Assembly (NCBI RefSeq): GCF_910592395.1
Contig: NC_088316.1
Coordinates: 8,806,001 to 8,870,000 of the forward strand
Source: Lineus longissimus
Taxonomy: Eukaryota > Nemertea > Pilidiophora > Heteronemertea > Lineidae
Length of the DNA: 64,000 bases
Reading direction: 5' to 3'
Shown here: positions 45,601-57,273 of the stretch, one piece after another
Numbering within the stretch: the stretch's first letter is position 1
How the letters are laid out: each line of letters starts with the position of its first letter
The notes under the pieces: model-generated
What the model saw: only the letters and a program-made list of their open reading frames with translations
What the model was told of the DNA's origin: nothing
The model's database searches: none
Program-made: the position numbers and the translations under genes

Positions 45601-45625
45601 TTTTGAAATTTTGAAATCACATTAC

Positions 45626-45799
45626 AGCCAGATCCCGTTAGCGAAGGTTAAAAAGCGAACCTCAGGCTGCAAAGGCAAATGCCTTGAGGCCGTGAGGTTG
45701 GAGTTTCTCTTTGAATTGCCCGATGATGTTGTTATTAGGGTAATCAGGCGTGATCAGAGATTAGCGCAATCTAGCCTAATCTCCTATGGCATGTCTGGC
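45626..45799. mobile_element. MITE family C, second copy (inverted relative to 16.4 kb)
   Basis: Starts CAGCCAGATCCCGTTAGCG and ends GGCATGTCTGGCTG. The core GCGAACCTCAGGCTGCAAAG matches the 16385-16550 copy in inverse orientation. Confidence 0.7.
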
Positions 45800-45834
45800 T
45801 GACCTACCACAGCAGGTGTTACAGAATTTGTTAT

Positions 45835-46149
45835 TGTTACTCCTGTCTGTAAGTGGCACATCATCTGACAAAATCAGAGTGTACTCAATGTAGGCCTAAT
45901 GGCAATGCTTCAGATGAAGACCTGATTGGTCCTGTCGGATGCTTGTTTCTATATTGCAATATTGTAGTTGATCATGGTGCAGGATGTAACTGCTTTTTCG
46001 GACTGTTTGTTTATAGTAGGCCTATGTGAAAAAAACATTTTTTTTTTTCATAGTTTTTCATCAGACTGGTTAAAACATGTACCTTGCTTTTTAAGTTAGG
46101 CCTGTAAACAATAATGATGTAGGGGCCTTGAAGGCTTTAAACAATATAT
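45835..46149. other. No feature seen
   Basis: Contains GTAGGCCTA-type words common across the window; no gene or repeat match. Confidence 0.3.
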
Positions 46150-47025
46150 TGTTCCGCCCTGCGAAGAGCGATCGTGTGCAAAGCGGTGGGACAGAATGGG
46201 GTACAACTAGATTACCCTGGGCTCACTGTTATCCATCCGAATTTGACCACCCCCACCCTTACTCTTAGGAGAGGAGCCTTGCCTCTATCTCGACCTAACT
46301 TGAAAATAGTACACATCCCTGCGACCTATATAATGTATGCTATTGCGTGGCCTACTTACTGACACAGACTCCCTGAAGCCAGGTCAGAACTATCCGTCCA
46401 ATTTCAACTTAAGCTAAAAAAATTGCAATGCATCAGGTGTGGATATACTGCCTATCCTGCAATGTCCAGTTTAGCATGAAGCATGCTGTTTCATCTTTAC
46501 CTGTTCTGTTAACACACAGACCATGCAGACCTTGGCCGAGGAATTTTATGGTCAGTCTGGGGTGAAATCCCAAGGTGTATTGTAACAGTGACAAACAGGA
46601 ATATTGCTTCAAATCTGCCAAGGGTTTGTAGAGTGACTTTGAACGAAAATTTCATGGACATCAGATAGAAACCAATGCAGAAGCATACACTGCTTCTCTG
46701 CATCACAATCATTGAAGCAACTGTTCCTTGACCAATCCATGACTCATCATTATATAACATTATATAACAATTCATGGCACGAATTCAGCAACACATTGAG
46801 TGCATTCGATCTAATCCACATACCCATATTGCACCAAGTGTAATGAACCCAGTAAGACAGGTAAACCTAACACAGCAGGTGGTGTCTGTAGTGCAATAGC
46901 AGATGTCTAGGAGGAAGGCCTTGGAGTGCAATCAATCAGCTTATCTGACCTATTATAAACATCCAGCTGAGAGGCATTCCACCTATTTTGCTCATCTTTC
47001 GCTAACGGGGTCTGGCGGTCATGAG
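46150..47025 (-). repeat. Dispersed repeat family D, longest copy
   Basis: On the minus strand it starts near 47012 with CCAGACCCCGTTAGCG, continues through sequence shared with 7.9-8.7 kb, and then through sequence shared with 15525-15680. It shows that those two plus-strand pieces are parts of one repeat of about 870 bp. The end motif resembles MITE family C. Confidence 0.75.
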
Positions 47026-47170
47026 TCAAGGGGTCCAAAATGACTTTGCCCAAAAAAACCTTATTCTGGAAATCCACGGCCACATGAAAGTTACAGGATT
47101 AGCAGTTATTTATGATTTAGCAACTCGGTTGATCTAATGAGGGTTAACGCTCTTGCAACCGGACCAGTTT

Positions 47171-48080
47171 TTGGCTCACCTCGTGAGGGGAGCCTTTGCG
47201 ACCTGCCATTAGTCGGGGTCTGTTAGCAGGGCACGTTTTTTAACCCCTAACGCTACTGACCTGAATTTTGGTATGTATGTCCCCCTTTGTGAAATATCCT
47301 CACATACCAATTTTTGGTCGGATCTCCTTCTCTGGTTGGCCACTAGAGGGCACAATGTGAAAACAGAAAACTGCAATAACTCCTGTGATAAAGGTCGCAG
47401 CTCGCTGACATTTTTATGGTAGGTACCCCTAGTAAGGGGAAATCACATATCACGTGAGCTTTTGATTTGACGTACTTTTCAAGGTCCCAGATGTCAAAGT
47501 TCGCTAAATCACCGATAGGATTTTTGTTTTTATTTGAACTAGAAGGTTCTAAACTAGTGTGGACATGTATGTAAGGACCCTCTATTCTTCCCCAGAAATT
47601 TAGCTGGCTCAGATATCTTTTCTCGATGAAATAGGCGGCTTTTAAATTTTTTGGCTCATCATAGGGGAGTCTTTATAACACCGCTGCATCCGTCATCTGT
47701 CGTCGTTGTCGGTCAACAATAGGAGCACGTTTGCTCACTATTGAGTCTAAAAAGTTGAAACTTGGTGTAAGGATGTCTTATGACAACATGACTTGACACA
47801 AAAAAATCATCGCCATTTGACCTATTTTCTGGGCTCCAGATGGCCATCTTTGAAAACCTTATTTTGTCAATATCTCATGAACGCTGATAGCTAGAATAAT
47901 GAAATTTTTACTGCCAATACTTCTGATGAGACTACATGGCAGAATCTGCGGGGTTTTGATTTGAACTACTTTTGAAGGTCAAAATTTGGCATTGGGCATC
48001 TTTACTTATTAACAAAAACTCAGGTCAATGTGACCTTATTATGTAAGTAGATCTGTTATATCAAGAAACCTTCACTGTGT
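47171..48080 (+). repeat. Dispersed repeat family G, copies 6 and 7
   Basis: Two openings, GGCTCACCTCGTGAGG at 47173 and GGCTCATCATAGGGGAG at 47650, each followed by family G sequence (GGCACGTTTTTTAACC; TCGTCGTTGTCGG; TTTTGAAGGTCA). Plus orientation. Confidence 0.75.
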
Positions 48081-48491
48081 GATCCTCGAAGAGATTGACA
48101 TAGAGGTCACAGAGATGCTCTCGTGAAAAAAAAGAAGGAAAAAATCCTCGAGCGGGTTTGAACTTGGGACCCTTGACACTTGAGCCTTGCCGTCTTACCC
48201 ATTATGCCTTGAAGCCATTTTTGTGAATATACATATTTTTCAGTTTTCTTTACATGTACAAGCTTGACAGAATGGTGTCTTTTGTGCAATCTATACCATT
48301 TTCAGTTTCAAAGTGGCCTTTAAAAATTGCCCTTTTACAATATTGGCAAAGTAAATTCATAAGATACATGATCAGGAGATAAACATAACACCCTATGATG
48401 ATTATACACAATTCCTAAAATTGACCTGCCGCCTATTATCAGTTCTGTAACTAGGAGGAAGTGACGTAGATAGAGGCAGCCTACATAAGGC
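48081..48491. other. No gene seen
   Basis: Around 48140-48215 the bottom strand has GGGTCCCAAGTTCAAACCCG-like sequence reminiscent of a tRNA T-arm, but no acceptor or anticodon stem could be built, so no tRNA is called. Confidence 0.3.
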
Positions 48492-48658
48492 TGACGTTAC
48501 ATAGGCCTCATTCGTTCACTTCCCACATGTCATGTTCCCCTTAATGCGTTCGTTCCTCACTGAATGCATGCCACAAGGCCGTGCATTCACCGAGGAACGT
48601 TAAGTAAAGCTGGAACGTGACATGTGGGAAGTGAACGAATGAGGCCTATGTAACGTCA
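48492..48658. mobile_element. Fold-back MITE, 167 bp
   Basis: The left arm TGACGTTACATAGGCCTCAT and onward (about 50 bases) is repeated in inverted form at the right end, with few mismatches. Nothing but a short loop lies between. The RNA or single strand would form a long hairpin. Confidence 0.85.
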
Positions 48659-49668
48659 TCCTAATGTCCATAACACAATGTGCACTTGGAAGAGCATTAT
48701 GAAGAGAGAAAAATGGTATTAATTCGTTGCTTTGGCACACCAAACATGCCAGGAACTGGAAACTGAGTAAAGGTAAAGTTTTAGTGTTGATACTGGGCTT
48801 GTTTATGCATATCATGTGAGTTAAGCCACCATAAACACAGTCATAAACAACACAACAGCAATGGACAGTGTGTGTTGTGTTGTGTTGTGGTAGTGTACAT
48901 CTGCATTGTACATGTAGTATCAAGTATGCTGCATGGCTGTGCCACTGTGCCACTGATCATGAACATGTACATGTAGGCCTGACATAGTATATTTTCTGTG
49001 GTGTGGTGGTAGGCCTATGGCTAATATACTATAGGCCATGTACTGTGTGCATAATGCCATTATTGTATTTAATGAAAACAAGTAGCCTTATGACATGTGA
49101 TGTATGATCATGATGGATGCAATGGCAGTTAGCTAGCTACATGTAGGCTACTCTTTCTTGGGCCATGGCCCATGGCCATGGGCCTGCAGGGAGAATAATG
49201 ATAGAGCTAAACTTTAGAATCCCCGATCGGAAATGACGTAGTTTGATCGCATTCAACTATAAATCCATTGAACAGTGGTGCTTGGTTAGTCAACCGATGA
49301 CCTTTTTTTGGGGTGATCGGGGATTGTAAACTCGTTCCAATGATAGCCACATATCACAGCCCGGGATCACAGCACATGAGGCATGAGAGGCTGACCACAT
49401 TTGTCATGTCTGCATGGAAAATGTTTGGGCAAGTCATAATTGTAAAAATTAACAAGACAAAATGATGTCAATTGCCTATTTCAAGTTTTATTATTAAATG
49501 AGATCCAAATGCCGTCATATCACATGCAACATGCATCCATGGCATAGAATAGTAATTCTTTTCACAGAGTTCCTGTTTCACTCAAAATGATACAATCATG
49601 TTTCAGTTTGGAACAACCGCTGTCTAACGTTACAAACAAGTGACCACGAATAAACCAGGTTTGCCGAA
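48659..49668. other. Unassigned sequence with a small inverted-repeat element
   Basis: AATCCCCGATC (about 49218) and GATCGGGGATT (about 49325) bound a 108 bp palindrome-ended segment that may be another small MITE. Nothing else recognised. Confidence 0.4.
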
Positions 49669-49740
49669 ATGGATATGGATAATACATCAACAAACTCTCA
49701 AGATCACAGCTATTCCAATCCAGCAGGAAATGTTATGAAG
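49669..49740 (+). CDS. THAP gene, first exon
   Basis: ATG GAT ATG GAT AAT ACA opens 24 codons rich in Asn/Ser, ending ATG AAG before GTACATTTG, phase 0. It is joined to the THAP exon at 59054 by phase and by the fact that everything between is a DIRS element plus 328 bp of ordinary intron. Confidence 0.4.
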
Positions 49741-49974
49741 GTACATTTGTAATACAGTCAATATTCAGCAGTATACTACCCAAACTACTAGTACTATATC
49801 TGTACTATTTACTTATAATATTGTCAAGATATCAAATGCATTTCAAAAAGCGCTGATTGTATATATCAATCTCTTTGAAATGCATTTAATTGAGAGGAGC
49901 TAAATGAAATACTGAGTACTCTTGGCGTAAATTACAGAAACAAACCATGTAATCTAATGTTTCTTTGAACAAGT

Positions 49975-50152
49975 AATTTTATGTCGTTCATACTCTACCC
50001 AGGTCAGACTTTTGCATGTGTACTCCATTCGGACACACCCGAGGAAGAAATAATCTATTTATAATAGAAATCTCTTAGCTAGTTCGCTTAGCTACACCTA
50101 GGCGGCGCCCCTATACAACCTCTGCCTCGTGTGAGCCGCCATAATCAGTACT
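49975..50152 (+). repeat. DIRS left inverted terminal repeat
   Basis: Runs from AATTTTATGTCG to AATCAGTACT and pairs with the right repeat over about 160 bases (for example CACCTAGGCGGCGCCCCTAT). The outermost bases differ from the right end, as is usual in DIRS, where the internal complementary region holds both versions. Confidence 0.85.
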
Positions 50153-50636
50153 TTTTCCTCGGCACATTGTTGCACACTGTTCCGAGTTTTTCTACGTTGT
50201 TTTCGCCAAATTTTGGTCGATCCTACGTTCGAGAAGGACACCCCGGGACACCTTCGGGATGCTTATTATCTCTAGGAGACAGGTGAGATCGTTCTTTAAC
50301 CATCCTCCCTCGATTTCTGCTTTTGGAGCGTGCTTTTTCTGCCGTCTCCCAAGAAATTTTTTCTCCGTTTTCCCGGGCTGTTGGTCACGTGACCGTTCGT
50401 TTTTATACTTTTATGGTTTTTCTGTTAGAAATTTCGGCGTAATGACATCGTTATTGCCGTCCTTTCTTTCTTCTTTGGGTGTTCAACACTTTGTTTTGGA
50501 CCTCCTGCCCTTCAGGGCGGGTTTCTGAGGTCCGTTTACGGGTGTATCGGGGATTCATAGTCCCCGGCCTGGTTCTTCCCCGTGTCCGGGTGCGGGTAGT
50601 TCCGCCCCCATTGGGCCGGACCCTTTCGCCCCCGGG

Positions 50637-52843
50637 ATGCCTTCCTCTTCTCCCGGCACCGCCGGCAAGAAGATGAAGAAGGTGAGGAGAGGAGCACGGC
50701 CCTCAAAGGGAAGGGGGTCTTTGACTCCCTCTCCCTCGCCCTCCTCACGGACCCCCGCTAAGCGGCGAGGTCCACGGGGCTCTGGGGGGGTTTCGACCCC
50801 TCCCGACCCCTCCCCCCAGGCCGGGCACCCCTATTTTGGGGGTGTGCCCCCTGGGGAGGCCTTGGGTTTGAGTGTTGGTGACCCTGATTCAGGGACACTC
50901 CCCAGGGTTAGCCCTGTCCCCTTTCCAGGGGGCAGGGCTCTGGGTGGGACTCAGGACGTTTTACGTCCCGATCCCCCCGCCGACGCCCCCTCCTGTCATG
51001 GGTTGGTGAGCAGCGTCGCCCCCGGTGAGCCGCCTGTTATTTCAGGTGTGCTCCCCCGTCCCCCTCCGGGGTTTGCAACGGGTTTGCGGCCGCTGCCCTT
51101 GGCTCTGCCAGCGCCACGGTTGAGTCCACGGCCACTCCGGGGATCCGCCACCCCTTCGCTTTGGGGCGGGCTCGTCCGTCCGACCCTCACTCTGTGAGTC
51201 GGTCGTCTCTTCGGACGCCCCCTGGCGGGGCAAGATCAGTTTTCACCTTCCCGTCTTTGCCGCCGTTCACCGCACCCGGAGGTGTCCTGCCCGGTGTGGG
51301 CAGGGGGTCGGTGATCGACCACTATTCACGGGCGAGGGGCCTTGGTGCCCCCCCCCCCCCTGTTATGGGTGCCGTCAGACCGACTATTCCCCCGGTCCGA
51401 CCCCACCCTGCTCTGTCGGGTATGTCGGGGTTGACGGGTGTGGCTTGCCGGTCAGGCATGCCCCCCTCCCCCCCTCCCGTGTCTGCCCCACGGGAGTCCG
51501 ATTTGAGCTCTGAGCCTCTGCCTCTTGCTTCCTCTCTCACGGAGGATCAACGGCAGTTGCTTAGGAGCCTGACGGACCGCTTGGAGGCTTCCAACCTCCA
51601 TGACAGGTCCTCGGCTCGCCCGGCCGAGAGGCCGGTGGCTTTTGTTTTGAGTCATCAGCCAATGGACTGTGAGTTTAGCGACTCACAGTCTTTTTCGGCC
51701 TCTCAGGCTGACCCCCCCTCTGGGGGTGAGGACTCCGCCATTGTCGCGGGTATGCGCGACTTGCGCGCTCTTGTTCGGCAATTTGTGCCGCAAGACACAT
51801 GTCCTCTCCCGACGGTCAACCCCGCCCTCGGTAAGGTGCCGTTCGACTTGTTCGGCGACGCCTCCGAGCAGGAGTCGGATGCGGTCCCTAACCGGGCTTT
51901 CCAGGAATTGCCCGCGTCTCCGGCCCTGATTAGAGCCTCCACATGGTTGGATACGGCTCTCAGGGATACAGCACCTTCTTGCGGAGGTCACCAGCGCGCC
52001 CTGGTCTCGACGCTCCCGTCTACGGGACCGGGTGCCTGGACTCAGGCTGGGAAGCGATTCACGACCGCTTCCCCTCCAAGCCTGTCCTATAGATCCGATT
52101 ATTATCGGGTCTCACCGTCGGGAACTGACCAGGTTTCACTGTCGCCCCTCAAGGACGACATCCAACTTTCGGGTTTGGTACCCCCTAAAGTCCTCTCTTC
52201 TTCGGCCTTAAAGGATGCGAAGAATGACGAGGCCCTGGCTAAGGAGACCCAGGCGGTGTTATTCTACGCCGACCTGACTCTGTGTGCCCTTACCAGGTCT
52301 CTAGCCGCGTATGCCTCAGAGGAACAGCGTATTCTCGCGATGTCCCTCCAGCAGTCCCTGCAGCATGCCAGTGATCTGTCTGCTAAGCAGGCGGCTAACG
52401 GCGTGCTAAAACGCCGCGACCTGCTCATCGGGGGGTTCAGCACGGTCAGGTCACAGTTTCTGCGGGGGGCATTAAGGACCGCTCCATTGAGCGGCCCTTT
52501 CTTGTTTCATGACTCCCTGCCTGACACCATGGGTGCTCAGGCACAGTCTGATCGCCTGATGGAGTCAGTGTCGACTCCCCAGGCCGCCCCCCGTCCGCGT
52601 TCCTATTCACAGGCCGCGGGCAGGGGACAACAGGTGGGGTCTCGACGCCCCCGAGGTTCATCGACTCCTCGTGGGCCCTCGTCCTCGCGTGGCTCCTCCT
52701 CCTTTCGTCCCCAAGGGCAGACAGAAGCTGCGGCTCCCTCTCGCCGCTCCAATAAGCGCCACTGCTCCTCAGGCAGGGGCGGGGGCGGCGGGCAGCCCAA
52801 GCGTCCTTTCCAAGAGAAGGGTCGCGGGGGCAAGCGCAAGTGA
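50637..52843 (+). pseudogene. DIRS Gag, first copy, split between two frames
   Basis: ATG 50637 opens a Pro/Gly/Ser-rich, basic N-terminal part (MPSSSPGTAGKKMKKVRR) that stops at 51197. A second frame overlapping from about 51161 carries the rest to TGA at 52841. The body has NDEALAKETQAVLFYADL and LAAYASEEQRILAMSLQQS, as in DIRS Gag, and the C-terminus is Arg/Gly-rich (GRGGGGGQPKRPF). Both tandem copies share the frame change, so it predates the duplication; it could be a mutation or a programmed shift. Confidence 0.75.
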
Positions 52844-55413
52844 CTCTTTAGTCCTTCCTCCTGCGCCTCCAGGTGGCGCCCCCACAGTTGGCGTCGTGGG
52901 TGGCAGACTGCGACACTTCGCAGACTTTTGGGACCGTTGGTGTCAAAAAGACTCCCCCGTGCCGGATATGCTCCGACACGGTGTCCGATTGGACTTTTCC
53001 CATCCCCCCCCTATGACGTCGACCCCCACCCCGGTGTCCCCGCCAGTAGACCCCGTCAGGGCGCTTGCCCTTCGATCGGAGGTCCTGTCTCTTCTCACGG
53101 GGCTCTGGGGGGGTTTCGACCCCTCCCGACCCCTCCCCCCAGGCCGGGCACCCCTATTTTGGGGGTGTGCCCCCTGGGGAGGCCTTGGGTTTGAGTGTTG
53201 GTGACCCTGATTCAGGGACACTCCCCAGGGTTAGCCCTGTCCCCTTTCCAGGGGGCAGGGCTCTGGGTGGGACTCTGGACGTTTTACGTCCCGATCCCCC
53301 CGCCGACGCCCCCTCCTGTCATGGGTTGGTGAGCAGCGTCGCCCCCGGTGAGCCGCCTGTTATTTCAGGTGTGCTCCCCCGTCCCCCTCCGGGGTTTGCA
53401 ACGGGTTTGCGGCCGCTGCCCTTGGCTCTGCCAGCGCCACGGTTGAGTCCACGGCCACTCCGGGGATCCGCCACCCCTTCGCTTTGGGGCGGGCTCGTCC
53501 GTCCGACCCTCACTCTGTGAGTCGGTCGTCTCTTCGGACGCCCCCTGGCGGGGCAAGATCAGTTTTCACCTTCCCGTCTTTGCCGCCGTTCACCGCACCC
53601 GGAGGTGTCCTGCCCGGTGTGGGCAGGGGGTCGGCCACTATTCACGGGCGAGGGGCCTTGGTGCCCCCCCCCCCCCCGTTATGGGTGCCGTCAGACCGAC
53701 TATTCCCCCGGTCCGACCCCACCCTGCTCTGTCGGGTATGTCGGGGTTGACGGGTGTGGCTTGCCGGTCAGGCATGCCCCCCTCCCCCCCTCCCGTGTCT
53801 GCCCCACGGGAGTCCGATTTGAGCTCTGAGCCTCTGCCTCTTGCTTCCTCTCTCACGGAGGATCAACGGCAGTTGCTTAGGAGCCTGACGGACCGCTTGG
53901 AGGCTTCCAACCTCCATGACAGGTCCTCGGCTCGCCCGGCCGAGAGGCCGGTGGCTTTTGTTTTGAGTCATCAGCCAATGGACTGTGAGTTTAGCGACTC
54001 ACAGTCTTTTTCGGCCTCTCAGGCTGACCCCCCCTCTGGGGGTGAGGACTCCGCCATTGTCGCGGGTATGCGCGACTTGCGCGCTCTTGTTCGGCAATTT
54101 GTGCCGCAAGACACATGTCCTCTCCCGACGGTCAACCCCGCCCTCGGTAAGGTGCCGTTCGACTTGTTCGGCGACGCCTCCGAGCAGGAGTCGGATGCGG
54201 TCCCTAACCGGGCTTTCCAGGAATTGCCCGCGTCTCCGGCCCTGATTAGAGCCTCCACATGGTTGGATACGGCTCTCAGGGATACAGCACCTTCTTGCGG
54301 AGGTCACCAGCGCGCCCTGGTCTCGACGCTCCCGTCTACGGGACCGGGTGCCTGGACTCAGGCTGGGAAGCGATTCACGACCGCTTCCCCTCCAAGCCTG
54401 TCCTATAGATCCGATTATTATCGGGTCTCACCGTCGGGAACTGACCAGGTTTCACTGTCGCCCCTCAAGGACGACATCCAACTTTCGGGTTTGGTACCCC
54501 CTAAAGTCCTCTCTTCTTCGGCCTTAAAGGATGCGAAGAATGACGAGGCCCTGGCTAAGGAGACCCAGGCGGTGTTATTCTACGCCGACCTGACTCTGTG
54601 TGCCCTTACCAGGTCTCTAGCCGCGTATGCCTCAGAGGAACAGCGTATTCTCGCGATGTCCCTCCAGCAGTCCCTGCAGCATGCCAGTGATCTGTCTGCT
54701 AAGCAGGCGGCTAACGGCGTGCTAAAACGCCGCGACCTGCTCATCGGGGGGTTCAGCACGGTCAGGTCACAGTTTCTGCGGGGGGCATTAAGGACCGCTC
54801 CATTGAGCGGCCCTTTCTTGTTTCATGACTCCCTGCCTGACACCATGGGTGCTCAGGCACAGTCTGATCGCCTGATGGAGTCAGTGTCGACTCCCCAGGC
54901 CGCCCCCCGTCCGCGTTCCTATTCACAGGCCGCGGGCAGGGGACAACAGGTGGGGTCTCGACGCCCCCGAGGTTCATCGACTCCTCGTGGGCCCTCGTCC
55001 TCGCGTGGCTCCTCCTCCTTTCGTCCCCAAGGGCAGACAGAAGCTGCGGCTCCCTCTCGCCGCTCCAATAAGCGCCACTGCTCCTCAGGCAGGGGCGGGG
55101 GCGGCGGGCAGCCCAAGCGTCCTTTCCAAGAGAAGGGTCGCGGGGGCAAGCGCAAGTGACTCTTTAGTCCTTCCTCCTGCGCCTCCAGGTGGCGCCCCCA
55201 CAGTTGGCGTCGTGGGTGGCAGACTGCGACACTTCGCAGACTTTTGGGACCGTTGGTGTCAAAAAGACTCCCCCGTGCCGGATATGCTCCGACACGGTGT
55301 CCGATTGGACTTTTCCCATCCCCCCCCTATGACGTCGACCCCCACCCCGGTGTCCCCGCCAGTAGACCCCGTCAGGGCGCTTGCCCTTCGATCGGAGGTC
55401 CTGTCTCTTCTCA
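50775..55413 (+). repeat. 2.3 kb tandem duplication within the DIRS element
   Basis: Unit A 50775-53097 (2323 bp) and unit B 53098-55413 (2316 bp) are almost identical. Seen differences: CAGGAC/CTGGAC near 50955/53276, a GTGATCGAC-type difference at 51310/53633, and a C-run length. The junction CTTCTCA-CGGGGCTC joins the end of one unit to the start of the next with only CA in common. The duplication covers most of gag and the start of RT. Confidence 0.95.
53681..55159 (+). CDS. DIRS Gag, second copy (main frame)
   Basis: 492 codons from ATG GGT GCC GTC AGA, identical in frame and almost in sequence to 51365-52843. It overlaps the RT frame by about 170 bases at its 3' end, the usual DIRS arrangement. 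This is the copy adjacent to RT, so it is the one that could be expressed with it. Confidence 0.7.
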   Translation: MGAVRPTIPPVRPHPALSGMSGLTGVACRSGMPPSPPPVSAPRESDLSSEPLPLASSLTEDQRQLLRSLTDRLEASNLHDRSSARPAERPVAFVLSHQPMDCEFSDSQSFSASQADPPSGGEDSAIVAGMRDLRALVRQFVPQDTCPLPTVNPALGKVPFDLFGDASEQESDAVPNRAFQELPASPALIRASTWLDTALRDTAPSCGGHQRALVSTLPSTGPGAWTQAGKRFTTASPPSLSYRSDYYRVSPSGTDQVSLSPLKDDIQLSGLVPPKVLSSSALKDAKNDEALAKETQAVLFYADLTLCALTRSLAAYASEEQRILAMSLQQSLQHASDLSAKQAANGVLKRRDLLIGGFSTVRSQFLRGALRTAPLSGPFLFHDSLPDTMGAQAQSDRLMESVSTPQAAPRPRSYSQAAGRGQQVGSRRPRGSSTPRGPSSSRGSSSFRPQGQTEAAAPSRRSNKRHCSSGRGGGGGQPKRPFQEKGRGGKRK

Positions 55414-56220
55414 AGAAGCAGGCAGTGAGGCTGGTGGACAACCATTCCTCCCCGGGCTTTTACAGCCACGTCTTCTTGGTCCCCAAGAAGTCGGGGAAGT
55501 GGAGACTGGTCATCGACCTGTCCACCTTGAATCGGTTCCTCCGGGTCCCCAGCTTCAAGATGGAGACAACCAGGTCAGTAGCGCTCGCGGTGCAGCCCAA
55601 CGATTGGGCTATCTCTCTGGACCTTCAGGACGCGTATTTACTTGTCCCGGTCCATCCAGAGTTTCAGCCCTTCCTTCGTTTTTTCTTCGAAGGAAAGGTT
55701 TATCAGTTTCAGGCCCTTCCTTTCGGCCTGGCTTCTGCTCCGCTGATTTTCACAACAGTCGTCAAGGTGTTTGCCGCGCATTTTCACGCCATGGGCTTAA
55801 AGCTCCATTGCTATCTTGACGACTGGCTGCTACGGCACCAGGCTCATCGCCGTCTGGGAAACCAGGCAAAGTTTCTGCTCGTCACAACCGGACAGGCAGG
55901 GTGGTTGATAAATTGGGACAAATCCGAGCTGGACGCAGCTCAGGATTATGTCTTCGTGGGGGTGCGATTTTGCACACGAGAGGGCCTGATGTCCCCCCCT
56001 CCGGACCGAATTCGCAAGATTCGGTCCTTGGTCGGGATTTTTCGCCGTCAGGACAGCGCCACAGCCCGACAGTTTCTGTCGCTGCTGGGGCTGCTCAATT
56101 CGGCAGCGGACCAGGTTCCTTTCGGCCGCCTGTATATGGGCCCGCTCCAGCTCCTCCTGCTGTCGAGTTGGCGTCCATTCACGGACTCCCTTGACCAGCG
56201 GATATTTATCCCGGGGTCTC
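55160..56220 (+). CDS. DIRS reverse transcriptase
   Basis: Open in one frame from about 54987 to past 56200. Motifs: SHVFLVPKKSGKWRLVIDLS, DWAISLDLQDAYLLVPV, FQALPFGLASAPLIFT, HCYLDDWLL (catalytic Asp-Asp) and FVGVRFCTREGLM. The Leu-Asp-Asp-Trp-Leu context is typical of DIRS RT. It would copy element RNA primed within the particle. The frame breaks at about 56215 before RNase H. Confidence 0.85.
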
Positions 56221-57273
56221 CCTGGGGGAGGTGTGGAGTTTCTGGGGTTCAGAGACGGAGCTCCTCCGCGGAGTGCAGCTCAGCCCTCCGTCGCCCCAGA
56301 TGTCCCTGTTCACGGACGCCTCCCTTTATGGTTGGGGCGCCCATTTGAACGAAGGGGATCTGACCACCAAGGGCACGTGGTCAGAGGAGGATGCGCGTCT
56401 CTCGATCAATATCCTCGAGATGCAGGCTGTCATCCTGGCCGTGAGGGCCTTCACGTCTCATCAGAGGGGTCACAGGGTTTCTCTTTTCTCCGACAATTCG
56501 ACGGTGGTCGCTTATATTCGGAGACAGGGGGGACGAGATCCGACACATTGTGCCGTCTCACTTGGGAGCTCCTGCAGCTTTGTCGCGGCTTGGATATCCA
56601 GCTCCTCCCCCGTCACATCCCCGGCAAGAGAAATATCTTGGCCGACGCCCTTTCCAGGTCAGACCGTCTGGTCCAGACAGAGTGGACGCTCCATCGCGAG
56701 GTGGTCTCTCGTCTGGGGGCCCTGTGGGATGCTCCGGTCGTGGACTTGTTTGCGACTCGGTTGAACAAGAGGTTCCCCCTGTACTACTCACCCCTCCCGG
56801 AAGGGGAGGCCTTGGAAGTGGACAGCCTGTCGTCCTCCTGGGACGGCCTCAATGCTTATGCATACCCGCCAACCCCTCTGTTGCTACCGGTATTCAACAA
56901 GGTGGCCAGTTCACGGGTCAGACTTTGTCTGATAGCACCGTGCTGGCCGAACCAGGCCTGGTTCCCGGTTCTGCTGGAGCTGCTGACGGATCACCCCCGC
57001 CGCCTGCTGGCGTGGGACCGTCTGCTTTATCACCCGATCGGCCGGTTCTATCATCAAGACCCTTCTTTTTACAGGCTTCACGCCTGGAGGCTGTCGGGTA
57101 TTTCCTCCGAGAGAGAGGCTTTTCGGAAGACATTATCCGTAAAGTCGCCCAACCTCAGAGACAGTCTACCCTTGATTCATACGATAGCAAGTGGGCTGTC
57201 TTTCGAGACTGGTGTCGGGAGCACGGAGTTTCTCCGGTTGTTCCCTCTCTTCCCAACTTCCTCGACTTTTTGA
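56221..57273 (+). pseudogene. DIRS RNase H and following conserved region, frameshifted
   Basis: SLFTDASLYGWGAHLNEG, LEMQAVILAVRAF and SLFSDNSTVVAYIRRQGG (RNase H Asp/Glu/Asp residues) lie in the frame of 56231. From about 56535 the reading passes to the frame of 56191: QLLPRHIPGKRNILADALSR, then VVDLFATRLNKRFPLYYSP and LSSSWDGLNAYAYPPTPLL, the conserved block between RNase H and recombinase in DIRS. So there are two frameshifts. Confidence 0.8.

Noticed and set aside
48140-48220. tRNA-like T-arm on the bottom strand
   Set aside because: No matching acceptor, D or anticodon stems.
50536-56791. Many long overlapping ORFs on both strands of the DIRS region
   Set aside because: GC-rich shadows of gag, RT and recombinase frames.
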